DNA of 64,000 bases from Hymenobacter swuensis DY53 (GCF_000576555.1 NZ_CP007145.1:2108001-2172000), one strand, 5' to 3'. Shown: positions 34,220-43,155, counted from the first letter of the stretch. Notes: generated by a model not told the origin, from the sequence alone. Made by a program: numbers and translations.

Positions 34220-34227
34220 CAAAGGTA
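34220..34227 (-). promoter_or_regulatory. TAnnTTTG motif before the aminotransferase gene
   Basis: TACCTTTG on the minus strand, 27 bases before the ATG at 34192. No -33 TTG at the usual distance. Confidence 0.45.
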
Positions 34228-34231
34228 GCGG

Positions 34232-34315
34232 AAGGCGAAGTTGTGAAAGGTGAAGTTGCGAAAGGTGACTAGTGAAAAATCATCTTTCACAATTTCATCA
34301 CTTCACAAATTCACT
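34232..34315. repeat. Word-built imperfect hairpin (GTGAAG/GTGAAAG type)
   Basis: The left half is made of GTGAAAGGTGAAGTTG-like words and the right half of CTTTCACAATTTCATCAC-like complements, giving an imperfect long stem. It lies between aroQ and the aminotransferase gene on the minus strand. Confidence 0.65.
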
Positions 34316-34322
34316 GTTGTCA

Positions 34323-34769
34323 TCACACCTTAAACCCGACGCGCTTGGGGCGCTGGCCATCGAAATAGTGCAGGGCCAGCTTGTAGCTGTCGAGCTTGAA
34401 GCCGCTGATGCTGCCGACGCAGTTGCGGCCAAGGAGGCTTTTCTGACGGAAATCCTCGCGGGCGTGCAGGTTGCTCAGGTGCACCTCCACCACGGGCGCA
34501 CCGATGGCGGCCACGGCATCGGCCAGGGCCACGCTGGTGTGGGTATAGCCGCCGGCATTCAGCACGATGCCGTGGTAGCTGAAGCCTACTTCGTGCAATT
34601 TGTCAATCAACTCCCCCTCGTGGTTGCTCTGGAAATATTCCAGCTCGAAGTTTGGGAAGCCTTCGCGTAGCTCGGGCAGGTATTCTTCGAAGGAGCGGGT
34701 GCCGTAGATGCCGGGCTCACGCCGGCCCAGCAGGTTCAGGTTGGGGCCGTTAAGAAGGAGGATTTTCAT
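34323..34769 (-). CDS. aroQ: Type II 3-dehydroquinate dehydratase
   Basis: 148 residues, the usual family length. Converts 3-dehydroquinate to 3-dehydroshikimate in the shikimate pathway. It begins MKILLLNGPNLNLLGRREP; Tyr22 in GIYGT, Asn71 in VLNAGGYTHTS, and His97 in EVHLSN are the expected active-site residues. Start ATG 34769 is clear from the family N terminus; a longer frame to 34934 runs through an inverted-repeat element. It is divergent from xerD across that element. Confidence 0.97.
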   Translation of the reverse strand: MKILLLNGPNLNLLGRREPGIYGTRSFEEYLPELREGFPNFELEYFQSNHEGELIDKLHEVGFSYHGIVLNAGGYTHTSVALADAVAAIGAPVVEVHLSNLHAREDFRQKSLLGRNCVGSISGFKLDSYKLALHYFDGQRPKRVGFKV

Positions 34770-34777
34770 GGTAGGGC

Positions 34778-34952
34778 TTCGTTGGTAGTGCCTGGCGCCT
34801 GGGAAGTAGTAAGCAGAGCCGAAGACAGAGTTTGTAGCTTGCGGAGGCAGCTGTTGCCGCAAGCTACGGCTGCAACGCAAGTAAAGCGAAGTTTTAACCT
34901 GCGTTGCAGTGGCCGATGCCCAAATGCTACGCATCAGGCACTACCAACCAAG
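34778..34952. repeat. Branched inverted-repeat element between aroQ and xerD
   Basis: Outer arms 34778-34799 and 34931-34952 (TTGGTAGTGCCTG/CAGGCACTACCAA core) pair over about 22 bp with a few mismatches. Inside are two perfect hairpins: GTAGCTTGCGG/CCGCAAGCTAC (34834-34844, 34857-34867) and CTGCAACGCA/TGCGTTGCAG (34870-34879, 34900-34909). As RNA or cruciform DNA it would form a three-way junction. It lies between divergent starts, eight bases from the aroQ ATG and 12 from the xerD ATG. Confidence 0.75.
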
Positions 34953-34964
34953 CACTATCTCAAC

Positions 34965-35867
34965 ATGTCCACCTGGTCCGTTACCATCAAGCAGTTTGCC
35001 GGTTATCTGCAGCTGGAAAAGTCCCTGTCTTTAAACTCGGTGCAGGCATACGTGCGCGACGTGGAGAAGCTGCGGCAGTATCTGGAGCTGGAGAAGCTGC
35101 CGGCCTCGCCCCAGCAGGTGACCACCCGCCTGTTGCGCGACTTTCTTACCAGCCTGGGCGGGCTGGGGCTGGAAGCTACCTCGCAGGCCCGCATTCTGTC
35201 GGGCATCAAGGCTTTCTACCGCTTCCTGATCATGGAAGATATGCTGGCCATTGACCCCACCGACACGCTGGAAGCTCCCAAAACCGGCCGTAAGCTGCCC
35301 GATACGCTCAGCTACCCCGAGATTGAGCAGCTGCTCAGTGGCATTGACCTGAGTACGCCTGAGGGCACCCGCAACCGGGCCATGCTGGAAGTGCTCTACA
35401 GCTCGGGCCTGCGGGTAAGCGAGCTGACGGGCCTGCGCCTCTCCAATATCTACGCCGACCAAGGCTTCGTGCGCGTGACGGGCAAAGGCAATAAGGAGCG
35501 GCTGGTACCCATCGGGCGTGATGCGCTGAAGCACTTGGGCTTCTATCTGCAGGGCATCCGGGCCCATCTCGATATCAAGCCCGGACACGAGGATATCGTG
35601 TTTCTAAACAACCGGGGCAGCGGTATTTCGCGGGTGTCGGTGTTTACCATCATCAAAGCCGCCGCCGAGAAGGCTGGAATTCGCAAGAGCATCAGCCCGC
35701 ACACGTTCCGGCACAGCTTCGCCACCCACCTCATTGAGGGCGGGGCCGATTTGCGGGCCGTGCAGGAAATGCTGGGCCACGAGAGCATCACCACCACCGA
35801 AATCTATACCCACTTGGACCGGGACTACCTGCGCCAGGTCATCACCGAGTTTCACCCCCGCAGTTAG
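34965..35867 (+). CDS. xerD: Site-specific tyrosine recombinase XerD
   Basis: 300 residues, the standard Xer length. An N-terminal SAM-like core-binding domain (~1-95) is followed by the catalytic domain with Arg150 (SSGLRVSEL), Lys174 (TGKGNKERLVP), His246 and Arg249 (SPHTFRHSFATHL), His272 (MLGHESITTTEIY) and nucleophile Tyr281. It resolves chromosome dimers at dif together with FtsK; ftsK lies 2.5 kb downstream in this window. Start ATG 34965 fits the family; a longer frame reaches into the inverted-repeat element. It is a housekeeping recombinase; nothing nearby suggests an integrated element. Confidence 0.95.
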   Translation: MSTWSVTIKQFAGYLQLEKSLSLNSVQAYVRDVEKLRQYLELEKLPASPQQVTTRLLRDFLTSLGGLGLEATSQARILSGIKAFYRFLIMEDMLAIDPTDTLEAPKTGRKLPDTLSYPEIEQLLSGIDLSTPEGTRNRAMLEVLYSSGLRVSELTGLRLSNIYADQGFVRVTGKGNKERLVPIGRDALKHLGFYLQGIRAHLDIKPGHEDIVFLNNRGSGISRVSVFTIIKAAAEKAGIRKSISPHTFRHSFATHLIEGGADLRAVQEMLGHESITTTEIYTHLDRDYLRQVITEFHPRS

Positions 35868-35886
35868 GAGCCGGATATCAGTGGAT

Positions 35887-36309
35887 TTATTGCTCCTGGG
35901 CCTGGCAGGTACTGAGCCACTCCACCGCTTCGGCAGATTCGTCAAAAATCTGGATTTCGAACTGCTTGAAGATCTGGTGTGCCGGAGTGGGCGTGTAGGC
36001 TGTAACCAGCGTTTGGGCCTGGGCCACATGCGCCACAAAGCGCAACCCGGCTTGGGCGGCGGCTGGCCCCCATTCGTGGGAAAGCCAGAACAAGGAGTCG
36101 AACCACGGGCCTTCGAGGCGGCTGTTGTCGTTTAGCAGGTACGCGCAGTGCAGCTGTTGCAACATCTGTAAACCGGCCAGGGCTCCTTCCCGGGCTTGCT
36201 CCGGCCCCACAAAGCCCTGCCAGGTGACGCGTAGCCATTGCCGGTCGGTGTCGTATAGTAGCTGGCAGTAGTTGGGGCTGCCGGGGGCGGAGAGGTAATG
36301 AGGTTGCAT
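35887..36309 (-). CDS. Conserved small protein of unknown function
   Basis: 140 residues, soluble, no signal peptide or membrane segment. It has alternating strand/helix character (QWLRVTWQGFVGPEQAREGALAGLQML; AYLLNDNSRLEGPWFDSLFWLSHEW; FKQFEIQIFDESAEAVEWL) that recalls the STAS/SpoIIAA-like fold, but I cannot confirm the family. It is convergent with xerD (19 bases between stops) and divergent from the DUF6044 gene. Confidence 0.7.
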   Translation of the reverse strand: MQPHYLSAPGSPNYCQLLYDTDRQWLRVTWQGFVGPEQAREGALAGLQMLQQLHCAYLLNDNSRLEGPWFDSLFWLSHEWGPAAAQAGLRFVAHVAQAQTLVTAYTPTPAHQIFKQFEIQIFDESAEAVEWLSTCQAQEQ

Positions 36310-36385
36310 AGGTATCGGGCTACAATAGGCGTAGTGTATTGAACGGATAAATGTTTCGGGAGGATGCCTGAGCCGGGCGGAAACC

Positions 36386-36393
36386 TATTTTTG
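36386..36393 (+). promoter_or_regulatory. TAnnTTTG motif before the DUF6044 gene
   Basis: TATTTTTG, 28 bases before the ATG at 36421. Confidence 0.4.
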
Positions 36394-36420
36394 CGTTTTC
36401 GCCGCCTTGCTTTGCTCCGC

Positions 36421-38154
36421 ATGTCCCAGGTTTCTGCTCTGTCTGCCCCCCGCCGTTTGTTTGTTGCTCCGGTGTGGTGGGCGGTGCTGGCGCTGCTGCT
36501 GCTGAGCCTGATGTACGTGGCCCCGGCCGGCCGCACCTACATTCTCATCGACGATAACCTGGACACTGAGTTGGCCGTGCCCTATGCCCTTATGCAGGAA
36601 GGCAAAGCCCTTGATTACCATCCTGCCACAGTAGTAAACCGGCTGATGAACGGTCTGCCCCGCAACGCGCTGCGGCCGGGCCTGCAGCCGCTGGTGGGCC
36701 TGCTGGCCGTGCTGCCGCCGCTGCCAGCCTACCTGCTGCACGAGCTGCTGGTGCGACTGGCAGGCCTGCTGGGGCTGTACGTGCTGCTGCGCCGGTACGG
36801 GTTGCCTGCGGCTCACCATGCTCAACTGTGCGCCGTGCTGGCCTTGGCTTGGGCCGTTCTACCGGGCTACACGGCCTACGGAGTATCGGTGCTGGGGCAG
36901 CCCTGGGTGCTGTGGGCACTGCTGAATCTGCGGGCGGGCCGCTCCCGGGTGAGCAGCTATCTGGTGTTGATGGGGTTTGCCTGTTGGTCGAGTCTGGTGC
37001 TGGCGGGCGTGTTTGTGCTGGCGGCGGCAGGAATATGGCTGACCTGGGACGCGTACCGCAACCGGCGCGTGGCGTGGCGGCCGTTGGTGGGCCTGGGCGT
37101 ACTGGCTGGCAGCTATTTGGCAGTGGAATATCCGCTAGTGTCCTCTTTGCTGAACAAGCAGTTTGTGCCGCACCGATTGGAGTTTGATTATGCCCGACTG
37201 TCCTCCGGTGGGGTAGGAGCGGGGTTGGTATCAGCGGCCCGGTACTTTCTGCTGGGCCAGTACCACGCCAGTAGCTTCCTGCGGGCGGCACCGTTGCTGG
37301 CCGCTGGCGCAGCGGTCTGGCTGCTGCCCGCTGGTCCGGGCCGACAGCGGCTGTGGCGAAAGTTGAGCGTATTACTCGGGTTGCTGGCCGGGTTGGCGCT
37401 GTTCTGTGGATTCTACCCGCAAGTGGTGGGCGCGGTGCAACACGCGCTGCCGCCATTGCGCACGTTCAACCTGTCGCGCTTCCATTTCCTGACGCCGCTG
37501 GCGTGGTTTGGCGTGCTGGTCCTGAGTCTGCGCCAGTTGCCGGACCGCCGGGCCACCTGGACGCTGGTAATACTGCAACTGCTTATTGGCTTGGGCATGA
37601 ACACCGAGTGGACGCTGAACCTGCGGCGGCAGCTGGGCCGTCTGCCAGCCTCCGAGCCTACGTATGCGGCCTTCGTGGCCCCGGAGCTGTTCCGGCAGGT
37701 CCGGCAGGAGATTGAGCAGCGCACTGGCCAGCCTCCAGCCACATACCGCGTCGCCTGCCTGGGCCTGCCGCCCGCCGTGGCCACTCTCAACGACTTCTAC
37801 GCCCTCGACGCCTACCAGAACAACTATCCGCTGCCCTACAAGCACCGGTTCCGGCAACTTATAGCCGGGGAACTGGCCCGCAGCCCGGACTTGCGTACGT
37901 ATTTTGATGCCTGGGGTAATCGATGTTACCTGTTTTCAGCGGAGCTGGGCAAGAATTTTCGGGTGGCAGCGTTGCCGGAGCGTAAGGTGCAGCACTGGCG
38001 CTTCAACACGCCGGCCTTCCGCCGGATGGGTGGCCGCTACGTGTTGTCGGCGGTCCGGCTGGCCCGGCCGGAGCAAACCGGTCTGCGCCTGTTCGGCCAG
38101 TACGTTGCTCCCGGGGCCTACTGGCATTTATGGGTGTATGAGGTGAAGGGTTGA
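36421..38154 (+). CDS. DUF6044-type polytopic membrane protein
   Basis: 577 residues with about ten hydrophobic segments. The extracytoplasmic loop after the first helix reads ILIDDNLDTELAVPYALMQ ... VVNRLMNGLPRNALRPGLQ, matching the DNLD...NGLPR pattern of DUF6044 proteins (a group with YkoS of Bacillus). The overall layout resembles GT-C glycosyltransferases, where an acidic residue in the first loop is catalytic, but enzymatic activity is only a guess. The C-terminal ~160 residues are soluble. ATG at 36421 chosen because a TAnnTTTG box lies 28 bases upstream. Confidence 0.75.
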   Translation: MSQVSALSAPRRLFVAPVWWAVLALLLLSLMYVAPAGRTYILIDDNLDTELAVPYALMQEGKALDYHPATVVNRLMNGLPRNALRPGLQPLVGLLAVLPPLPAYLLHELLVRLAGLLGLYVLLRRYGLPAAHHAQLCAVLALAWAVLPGYTAYGVSVLGQPWVLWALLNLRAGRSRVSSYLVLMGFACWSSLVLAGVFVLAAAGIWLTWDAYRNRRVAWRPLVGLGVLAGSYLAVEYPLVSSLLNKQFVPHRLEFDYARLSSGGVGAGLVSAARYFLLGQYHASSFLRAAPLLAAGAAVWLLPAGPGRQRLWRKLSVLLGLLAGLALFCGFYPQVVGAVQHALPPLRTFNLSRFHFLTPLAWFGVLVLSLRQLPDRRATWTLVILQLLIGLGMNTEWTLNLRRQLGRLPASEPTYAAFVAPELFRQVRQEIEQRTGQPPATYRVACLGLPPAVATLNDFYALDAYQNNYPLPYKHRFRQLIAGELARSPDLRTYFDAWGNRCYLFSAELGKNFRVAALPERKVQHWRFNTPAFRRMGGRYVLSAVRLARPEQTGLRLFGQYVAPGAYWHLWVYEVKG

Positions 38155-38160
38155 GCGGTG

Positions 38161-38254
38161 GTCCTAAGCAGAGCGAAAGGCCTTGCACCAGTTGAACGGA
38201 AGGCATAACCACGACCCGTTCCAGCGTAACAAGGTCTTTCGCTCTGCTCAGGAT
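38161..38254. repeat. Second copy of the TCCTGAG-type intergenic inverted repeat
   Basis: Left arm 38161-38185 (GTCCTAAGCAGAGCGAAAGG...) pairs with the right arm (...CTTTCGCTCTGCTCAGGAT, 38231-38254) with a few transitions. The core is the same as in the element at 14915-14997. The right flank to 38330 is a run of CCACCCATTC/CTTCACC words. Located between the DUF6044 gene and ftsK. Confidence 0.75.
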
Positions 38255-38332
38255 AACTAGTCAACCATCCACCCATTCAGCACTTCACCAATCTGACACT
38301 TCACCCATTCACCAATCCACCCATTTTATCCC

Positions 38333-38340
38333 TAGATTTG
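38333..38340 (+). promoter_or_regulatory. TAnnTTTG motif before ftsK
   Basis: TAGATTTG, 20 bases before the ATG at 38360, directly after the CCACCC-word repeat. Confidence 0.45.
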
Positions 38341-38359
38341 GTCTTTGGCGTGTATTCTG

Positions 38360-41347
38360 ATGGCTAAAAATACCTACAAGCAACAACCCAGCGCGGCCCC
38401 AAGCCGCACCAACGAGCCGCGCCCGGCCACCGAGCCCCGCGCGACTCGCAACCAGCCGCGCTCGGCGGCCACGGAGCCCGTCCGCGAAACCCGTCGGAAC
38501 GAGCCCCGCAACGCCAGTACCCCCAAAGTGCCTCGCAAACCGCTGAAACTGCCCGTCGTGAACTTCAACGGCTTATTCAGCTTTGTGCGTGACCGACGGT
38601 TTCAGCTGTTTCTGGGGTTTTTCTTCCTCATTGGCTCCATTTACCTCACCATTGCCTTCATTTCCTTCCTGTTCACGGGCCACGCCGACCAAAGCGTGAC
38701 CGAGAGCGTGGACCGTACTCCGCTTAAGGATGCGGGGCAGGAAACCGGTAACTGGCTGGGCCTGATTGGCGCGATGCTGGCACAGCTGCTCATTCAGAAA
38801 GGTTTTGGTGTGGCGGCCTTCGCGGCCATTCCCATTGTTTTCTTCCTGGGCTACAAAATCGTCTTCCGTCGCGCCGGGGTTTCGTTCACCTATATCCTGG
38901 CTCTTTGTCTGTTTACCATGTTGTGGCTGAGCGTGTTGCTAGGCTATGTGGTACTTAGCATCCAGAGCCCGGACGCCGACCCCAGCCTGGCGCATAGCCT
39001 TGATTTTCTGTGCGGGGGAGTAGGGTACGAAACGGCCTTCTGGCTTGATAGCCTAATTGGCTGGGGTACGGTGCTGCTGCTGGCCTTCCTGCTGATTTCC
39101 TTTGTGGTGTTCTTTTTCAACGTTACCAGCCTCAACCTTAACCTGCGCCGCAGTGCTGGGGAGGAAGAAGACGAGCTGGATAGCACGTTGGCTACTCCGG
39201 CCGGCTATGGCAACACCGTGCGGGCCAAAGCGGAACAGGCTCCCTGGCAGGACGATGACAACGATGAGCTGGAGGCGCCGGAGCCGGACGACTCCCTGGG
39301 TATTACCCTGAAACGGGTCGGCCCGCTGGCTGCCCAGCAGGAACCTGTGGAGGAGCCTGCCTATGCAGAAGCCGTGCCGCCGCGCACAGGCCCCGTCGTT
39401 TCACCAGCATTCAGCGTGGCTGCCGAAACAGCGGCTACGGTGGCGTCCGGCGGGTTGGCTGCCGCCGTGCCTATGAGCGTGGTCCCGACCGTAGCCGCTG
39501 TGGCTGCTGCCGCCACGGCAGCCGCGCCAGCAGTACCGGTCGCTACCGGTCCCAGCTTCTCGTTTGAAATGCCCGCCGCTGAGCCGCCCCGCCCGGCCGC
39601 TCCGGCCGCCACGGCCAGCGTACCTACGCCGTTATCGTTGGCCGACTTGGTGGATGACGGCACGCCGCTGCCCGCCCCGGCGGTAGTTGTGCCGGTTGCT
39701 TCTCCGGTAGTGGCCGGGCTGTCATTTGAGGTAGAGGATTCTACGACTACTCCCGAGCTGGACCCCTCAGCTGGAGCCGATATGGCCGTTATTGCCGAGG
39801 AGGCGGAGGATGAGGAAGCCATGCCCACCGGCGAGTACGACCCTACGCTGGATTTGCCTCGCTACCAGTACCCAACCTTGGAACTGCTCAACGACTACGG
39901 GGTGGCCAAAGCCCAGGTATCCAAGGAGGAACTGGAGGCCAACAAGGACCGCATTGTGGAGACGCTGGGGCACTACGGCATCAACATTGCCAGCATCAAA
40001 GCCACTATCGGGCCCACCGTTACGCTCTACGAAATCGTGCCCGACGCCGGGGTGCGCATCAGCAAAATCAAGAGCCTAGAAGACGATATTGCCCTGAGTC
40101 TGGCGGCTCTCGGCATCCGCATTATCGCGCCTATTCCGGGCAAGGGTACCATTGGTATTGAGGTGCCGAACACCAAAAAGGAAATGGTGAGCATCCGTTC
40201 GGTGTTCAATACTGAGAAGTTCATCAGCACCGAAATGGACTTGCCCATTGCGTTCGGGCGCACCATCACCAACGAGGTGTTTGTGGTAGATCTGGCCAAG
40301 ATGCCCCACCTGCTGATGGCCGGGGCCACCGGCCAGGGTAAATCGGTGGGCCTGAACGTGATTCTGGCGTCGCTCATTTATAAGCGTCACCCTAGCCAGC
40401 TCAAATTCGTACTCGTCGACCCCAAGAAGGTGGAACTGAGTATCTTCAACAAGATTGAGCGCCATTTCCTGGCCAAGCTGCCCGATACCGAGGAGCCCAT
40501 CATCACCGACACTAAGAAGGTGGTGAACACGCTCAACTCGCTGTGCATGGAGATGGACCGGCGTTATGATTTGCTGAAGGACGCTGGCTGCCGCAACCTG
40601 AAGGAGTACAACCGCAAGTTTGTGGAGCGCCGCCTCAATCCCAAGAAGGGCCACCGCTATATGCCCTTCATTGTGCTGGTGATTGACGAGTTGGCCGACC
40701 TGATGATGACGGCCGGCAAGGAGGTGGAAACGCCTATTGCCCGCCTCGCTCAGTTGGCCCGCGCCATCGGCATCCACCTGATTGTAGCCACCCAGCGCCC
40801 CTCGGTAAACGTTATTACGGGTATCATCAAGGCTAACTTCCCCTGCCGGATTTCCTTCAAGGTGACCAGCAAAATCGACTCCCGCACCATTCTGGATGCC
40901 GGTGGCGCCGACCAGCTCATCGGGCAGGGCGACATGCTCATTTCTCAGGGTTCCGACATCATCCGGGTGCAGTGCGCTTTCATTGATACGCCCGAGGTAG
41001 ACCGCCTCTGCGACTTCGTAGGCGAGCAGCAGGGCTACCCCGATGCCTACCACCTGCCCGAAGTGGTAGGGGAAAGCGGCAGCGGCAACGGCGACTTGGA
41101 AGACATGGACCCTTCCCAGCGCGACGCCATGTTTGAGGAAGCCGCCCGCGTTATCGTCACGCACCAGCAGGGCAGCACCTCCCTGCTCCAGCGCCGCCTG
41201 AAGCTGGGTTACAACCGCGCCGGCCGCCTCATTGACCAGTTAGAACACGCCGGCATCGTTGGGCCGTTCGAGGGCAGTAAGGCCCGGGAAGTTTTAATTC
41301 CCGACGAATACAGTTTGGAACAGTTGTTGAATAGCCTACCGAAATAA
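38360..41347 (+). CDS. ftsK: DNA translocase FtsK
   Basis: 995-residue septal DNA pump. A basic, proline-rich N terminus (~1-65) precedes four membrane helices (~75-250: FQLFLGFFFLIGSIYLTIAF and others), then a long Ala/Pro/acidic linker (~265-520), then the alpha-beta motor: Walker A GATGQGKS near 655-662, Walker B LVIDELADLMM near 772, and RISFKVTSKIDSRTILD. The C-terminal gamma winged helix (~915-995: LLQRRLKLGYNRAGRLIDQLE) recognises polarity sequences and activates XerD at dif. Start ATG 38360 follows the promoter motif by 20 bases. The following LolA-like gene on the same strand starts 129 bases later. Confidence 0.96.
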   Translation: MAKNTYKQQPSAAPSRTNEPRPATEPRATRNQPRSAATEPVRETRRNEPRNASTPKVPRKPLKLPVVNFNGLFSFVRDRRFQLFLGFFFLIGSIYLTIAFISFLFTGHADQSVTESVDRTPLKDAGQETGNWLGLIGAMLAQLLIQKGFGVAAFAAIPIVFFLGYKIVFRRAGVSFTYILALCLFTMLWLSVLLGYVVLSIQSPDADPSLAHSLDFLCGGVGYETAFWLDSLIGWGTVLLLAFLLISFVVFFFNVTSLNLNLRRSAGEEEDELDSTLATPAGYGNTVRAKAEQAPWQDDDNDELEAPEPDDSLGITLKRVGPLAAQQEPVEEPAYAEAVPPRTGPVVSPAFSVAAETAATVASGGLAAAVPMSVVPTVAAVAAAATAAAPAVPVATGPSFSFEMPAAEPPRPAAPAATASVPTPLSLADLVDDGTPLPAPAVVVPVASPVVAGLSFEVEDSTTTPELDPSAGADMAVIAEEAEDEEAMPTGEYDPTLDLPRYQYPTLELLNDYGVAKAQVSKEELEANKDRIVETLGHYGINIASIKATIGPTVTLYEIVPDAGVRISKIKSLEDDIALSLAALGIRIIAPIPGKGTIGIEVPNTKKEMVSIRSVFNTEKFISTEMDLPIAFGRTITNEVFVVDLAKMPHLLMAGATGQGKSVGLNVILASLIYKRHPSQLKFVLVDPKKVELSIFNKIERHFLAKLPDTEEPIITDTKKVVNTLNSLCMEMDRRYDLLKDAGCRNLKEYNRKFVERRLNPKKGHRYMPFIVLVIDELADLMMTAGKEVETPIARLAQLARAIGIHLIVATQRPSVNVITGIIKANFPCRISFKVTSKIDSRTILDAGGADQLIGQGDMLISQGSDIIRVQCAFIDTPEVDRLCDFVGEQQGYPDAYHLPEVVGESGSGNGDLEDMDPSQRDAMFEEAARVIVTHQQGSTSLLQRRLKLGYNRAGRLIDQLEHAGIVGPFEGSKAREVLIPDEYSLEQLLNSLPK

Positions 41348-41476
41348 CGTTGGGAAATAGAACTTGACCTGTAGAATTTGTTCTACTGTTTTCCGTTCAG
41401 GGTTAAACTTTATTCGAGTTCCACGTTCATAGTGCCAATCTTCCCGTACGTTCTCCAAACACCACCACTTTTTGCA

Positions 41477-42121
41477 ATGAAGAAATACCTCGCCCTGCTC
41501 GCCCTTTCCGTGTCGCTGACCTCCGTCGCCACGGCCCAGCAGGACCCCAAGGCCGGCAAGATTCTGGACCAGATGAGTGCCAAATATCAGGCTATGAAGG
41601 CCTTTAAGGCGACCTTTACCCAGACCCTCGAAAACGACGCGGCCAAGGTAAAGGAGAACATAAGCGGTGATATCACGGTAAGTGGCCAGAGGTTTCGGTT
41701 GAAAATCAGTGGTCAGGAAGTCATCAACAACGGCCAGACCATGTGGACCTACATGAAGGCCGAAAATGAAGTAAACATCTCTGACTACGAGCCCGAAGAC
41801 CAGGAAATTTCGCCTTCCCAGATTTATACCCTCTACAAAAAGGGTTATAAGTACGCCTACGTGCAGGAAGCCAAGGAAGGTGGTGAGATGGTGGACGTGA
41901 TTGAACTCTCGCCGGAAGACCGCAACAACCCTGTGTATAAGGTTCGTTTGAAGGTGGGCAAGACAGATAAAGCGGTGAAAAGCTGGCAGATGTTCAAGAA
42001 GAACGGTAACCGCTACACCTACAAAATCAGCAAGTTCCAGCCCAACGTGCCGGTAGACGCCACTACCTTCAACTTCGACAAGACCAAGTACAAAGGCGTA
42101 AAGGTGATTGATCTGCGTTAA
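41477..42121 (+). CDS. LolA-like outer-membrane lipoprotein carrier protein
   Basis: 214 residues. Signal peptide 1-20 (ends SVATAQ). The mature part has the LolA fold pattern: LDQMSAKYQAMKAFKATFTQTL, ISGDITVSGQRFRLKISGQEVINNGQTMWTYMK, VDVIELSPED, and a C-terminal NVPVDATTFNFDKTKYKGVKVIDL. It probably ferries lipoproteins across the periplasm. It follows ftsK, an arrangement common in Bacteroidota, and ends in a hairpin terminator. The ATG at 41477 gives a correct signal peptide; the longer frame from 41378 does not. Confidence 0.9.
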   Translation: MKKYLALLALSVSLTSVATAQQDPKAGKILDQMSAKYQAMKAFKATFTQTLENDAAKVKENISGDITVSGQRFRLKISGQEVINNGQTMWTYMKAENEVNISDYEPEDQEISPSQIYTLYKKGYKYAYVQEAKEGGEMVDVIELSPEDRNNPVYKVRLKVGKTDKAVKSWQMFKKNGNRYTYKISKFQPNVPVDATTFNFDKTKYKGVKVIDLR

Positions 42122-42141
42122 GCAACGCCTCTGCCAAGTTG

Positions 42142-42186
42142 GCTGGCCCGCTTCTACCTGATGGTGGAGGCGGGCCGGCTTGTTTT
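42142..42186 (+). terminator. Intrinsic terminator after the lolA-like gene
   Basis: 17-bp stem with G-U pairs (42142-42158 against 42163-42179, core GGCCCGC/GCGGGCC), 4-base loop, followed by TTGTTTT. It also lies between convergent genes. Confidence 0.72.
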
Positions 42187-42205
42187 GGGGAGTAGGCTGG
42201 GTCAG

Positions 42206-42985
42206 TCAGCATGTGTCACCTTCAAAAGATGCGAGCCGCCAGGCAGCTCTTTCATGGCCCCGGTTGGCCGCCTCCCGAAACCAGAAACGGGCGTCGGCCG
42301 GGTTGGGCACTGTATCCCAGCCTTCCTCGGCCCACCGGCCCAGCAGATACATGGCATTGGCTTCATCATGCTCCGCTGCCTGCTCTAAGTAGTGGCGGGC
42401 TTGAGGGAAATCCTCTTCAATGGCATATTCTACGCCCAGTCCGGTAGCGGCTTTATAATCACCGACGGCTAACGCCCGACGGAACCAGCGCATAGCCAAG
42501 GCACTATTACGTCCGCCATTTATGCTGCGTTGGTAAAGACGCCCTAATTCCCGCATGGCGGTTGCGTTGCCAAGTCGGGCACTACGGCGAAACCACTTCC
42601 TAGCCTTCGCATAATCTGGCTCAACGCCATGCCCCCAGTAATAGTAAGTGCCTACCGCGTACATAGCTTCAGGGCAGCCCGCCCTGGCGGCTACGCTGTA
42701 GTACCGACGAGCCGTGTTTGGGTTCTTGGTCACGCCTATGCCATTGTCGTACAGAACGGCCAAGTTGAAACAGGCCAGTGGATGCTGCTCCGCTGCCGCC
42801 CGATGCAACCAGTGCGCAGCTACTTCCGCATCCGGCGGTACTCCCCATCCTTCATAGTACACCATGCCCAGCATACTGGCAGCACTGATGTTTCCCGCTT
42901 CGGCGGCAGTCAGTAACAATTCAGCGGCGCGGCTGGCGTAGCAGGTGCGGCGGTTATTAGCAAAACGAGCCCGGTAAAAATACAT
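42206..42985 (-). CDS. SEL1-like repeat protein
   Basis: About 259 residues, cytosolic, made almost entirely of six or seven SEL1-type helical repeats of ~36 residues: ASMLGMVYYEGWGVPPDAEVAAHWL, CFNLAVLYDNGIGVTKNPNTARRYY, MYAVGTYYYWGHGVEPDYAKARKWF, MRELGRLYQRSINGGRNSALAMRWF, MYLLGRWAEEGWDTVPNPADARFWF. Such proteins are scaffolds for protein-protein contacts; partners unknown. ATG at 42985 was chosen; a TTG at 43042 would add 19 residues, and the TAAGTTTG motif at 43116-43123 is compatible with either. It is divergent from the DUF2851 gene. Confidence 0.85.
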   Translation of the reverse strand: MYFYRARFANNRRTCYASRAAELLLTAAEAGNISAASMLGMVYYEGWGVPPDAEVAAHWLHRAAAEQHPLACFNLAVLYDNGIGVTKNPNTARRYYSVAARAGCPEAMYAVGTYYYWGHGVEPDYAKARKWFRRSARLGNATAMRELGRLYQRSINGGRNSALAMRWFRRALAVGDYKAATGLGVEYAIEEDFPQARHYLEQAAEHDEANAMYLLGRWAEEGWDTVPNPADARFWFREAANRGHERAAWRLASFEGDTC

Positions 42986-43115
42986 GATGGCCCGCTGGGC
43001 AATGGCGGGTAAAAAACGGTTATCGAAAGGAGTGCGGGGCAATAAAAAGCAGATTGAGCGTTGCGAAATCTATAGCAAGGTATAGGAGAAAAAGTATCTT
43101 TAACCGTCTGATTAC

Positions 43116-43123
43116 CAAACTTA
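43116..43123 (-). promoter_or_regulatory. TAnnTTTG motif upstream of the SEL1 gene
   Basis: TAAGTTTG on the minus strand, about 130 bases before the ATG at 42985 and 73 before the TTG alternative. Confidence 0.3.
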
Positions 43124-43155
43124 CCTCGTGACCTGATTTGATTTTATCTACCGCT

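Noticed and set aside
34965..35867. XerD as evidence of an integrated phage or integron
   Set aside because: Length, residues and context fit the housekeeping XerD; no attachment repeats, phage or cassette genes nearby.
40076..41164. 362-codon open frame on the minus strand within ftsK
   Set aside because: Lies fully opposite the conserved FtsK motor; no domain features.
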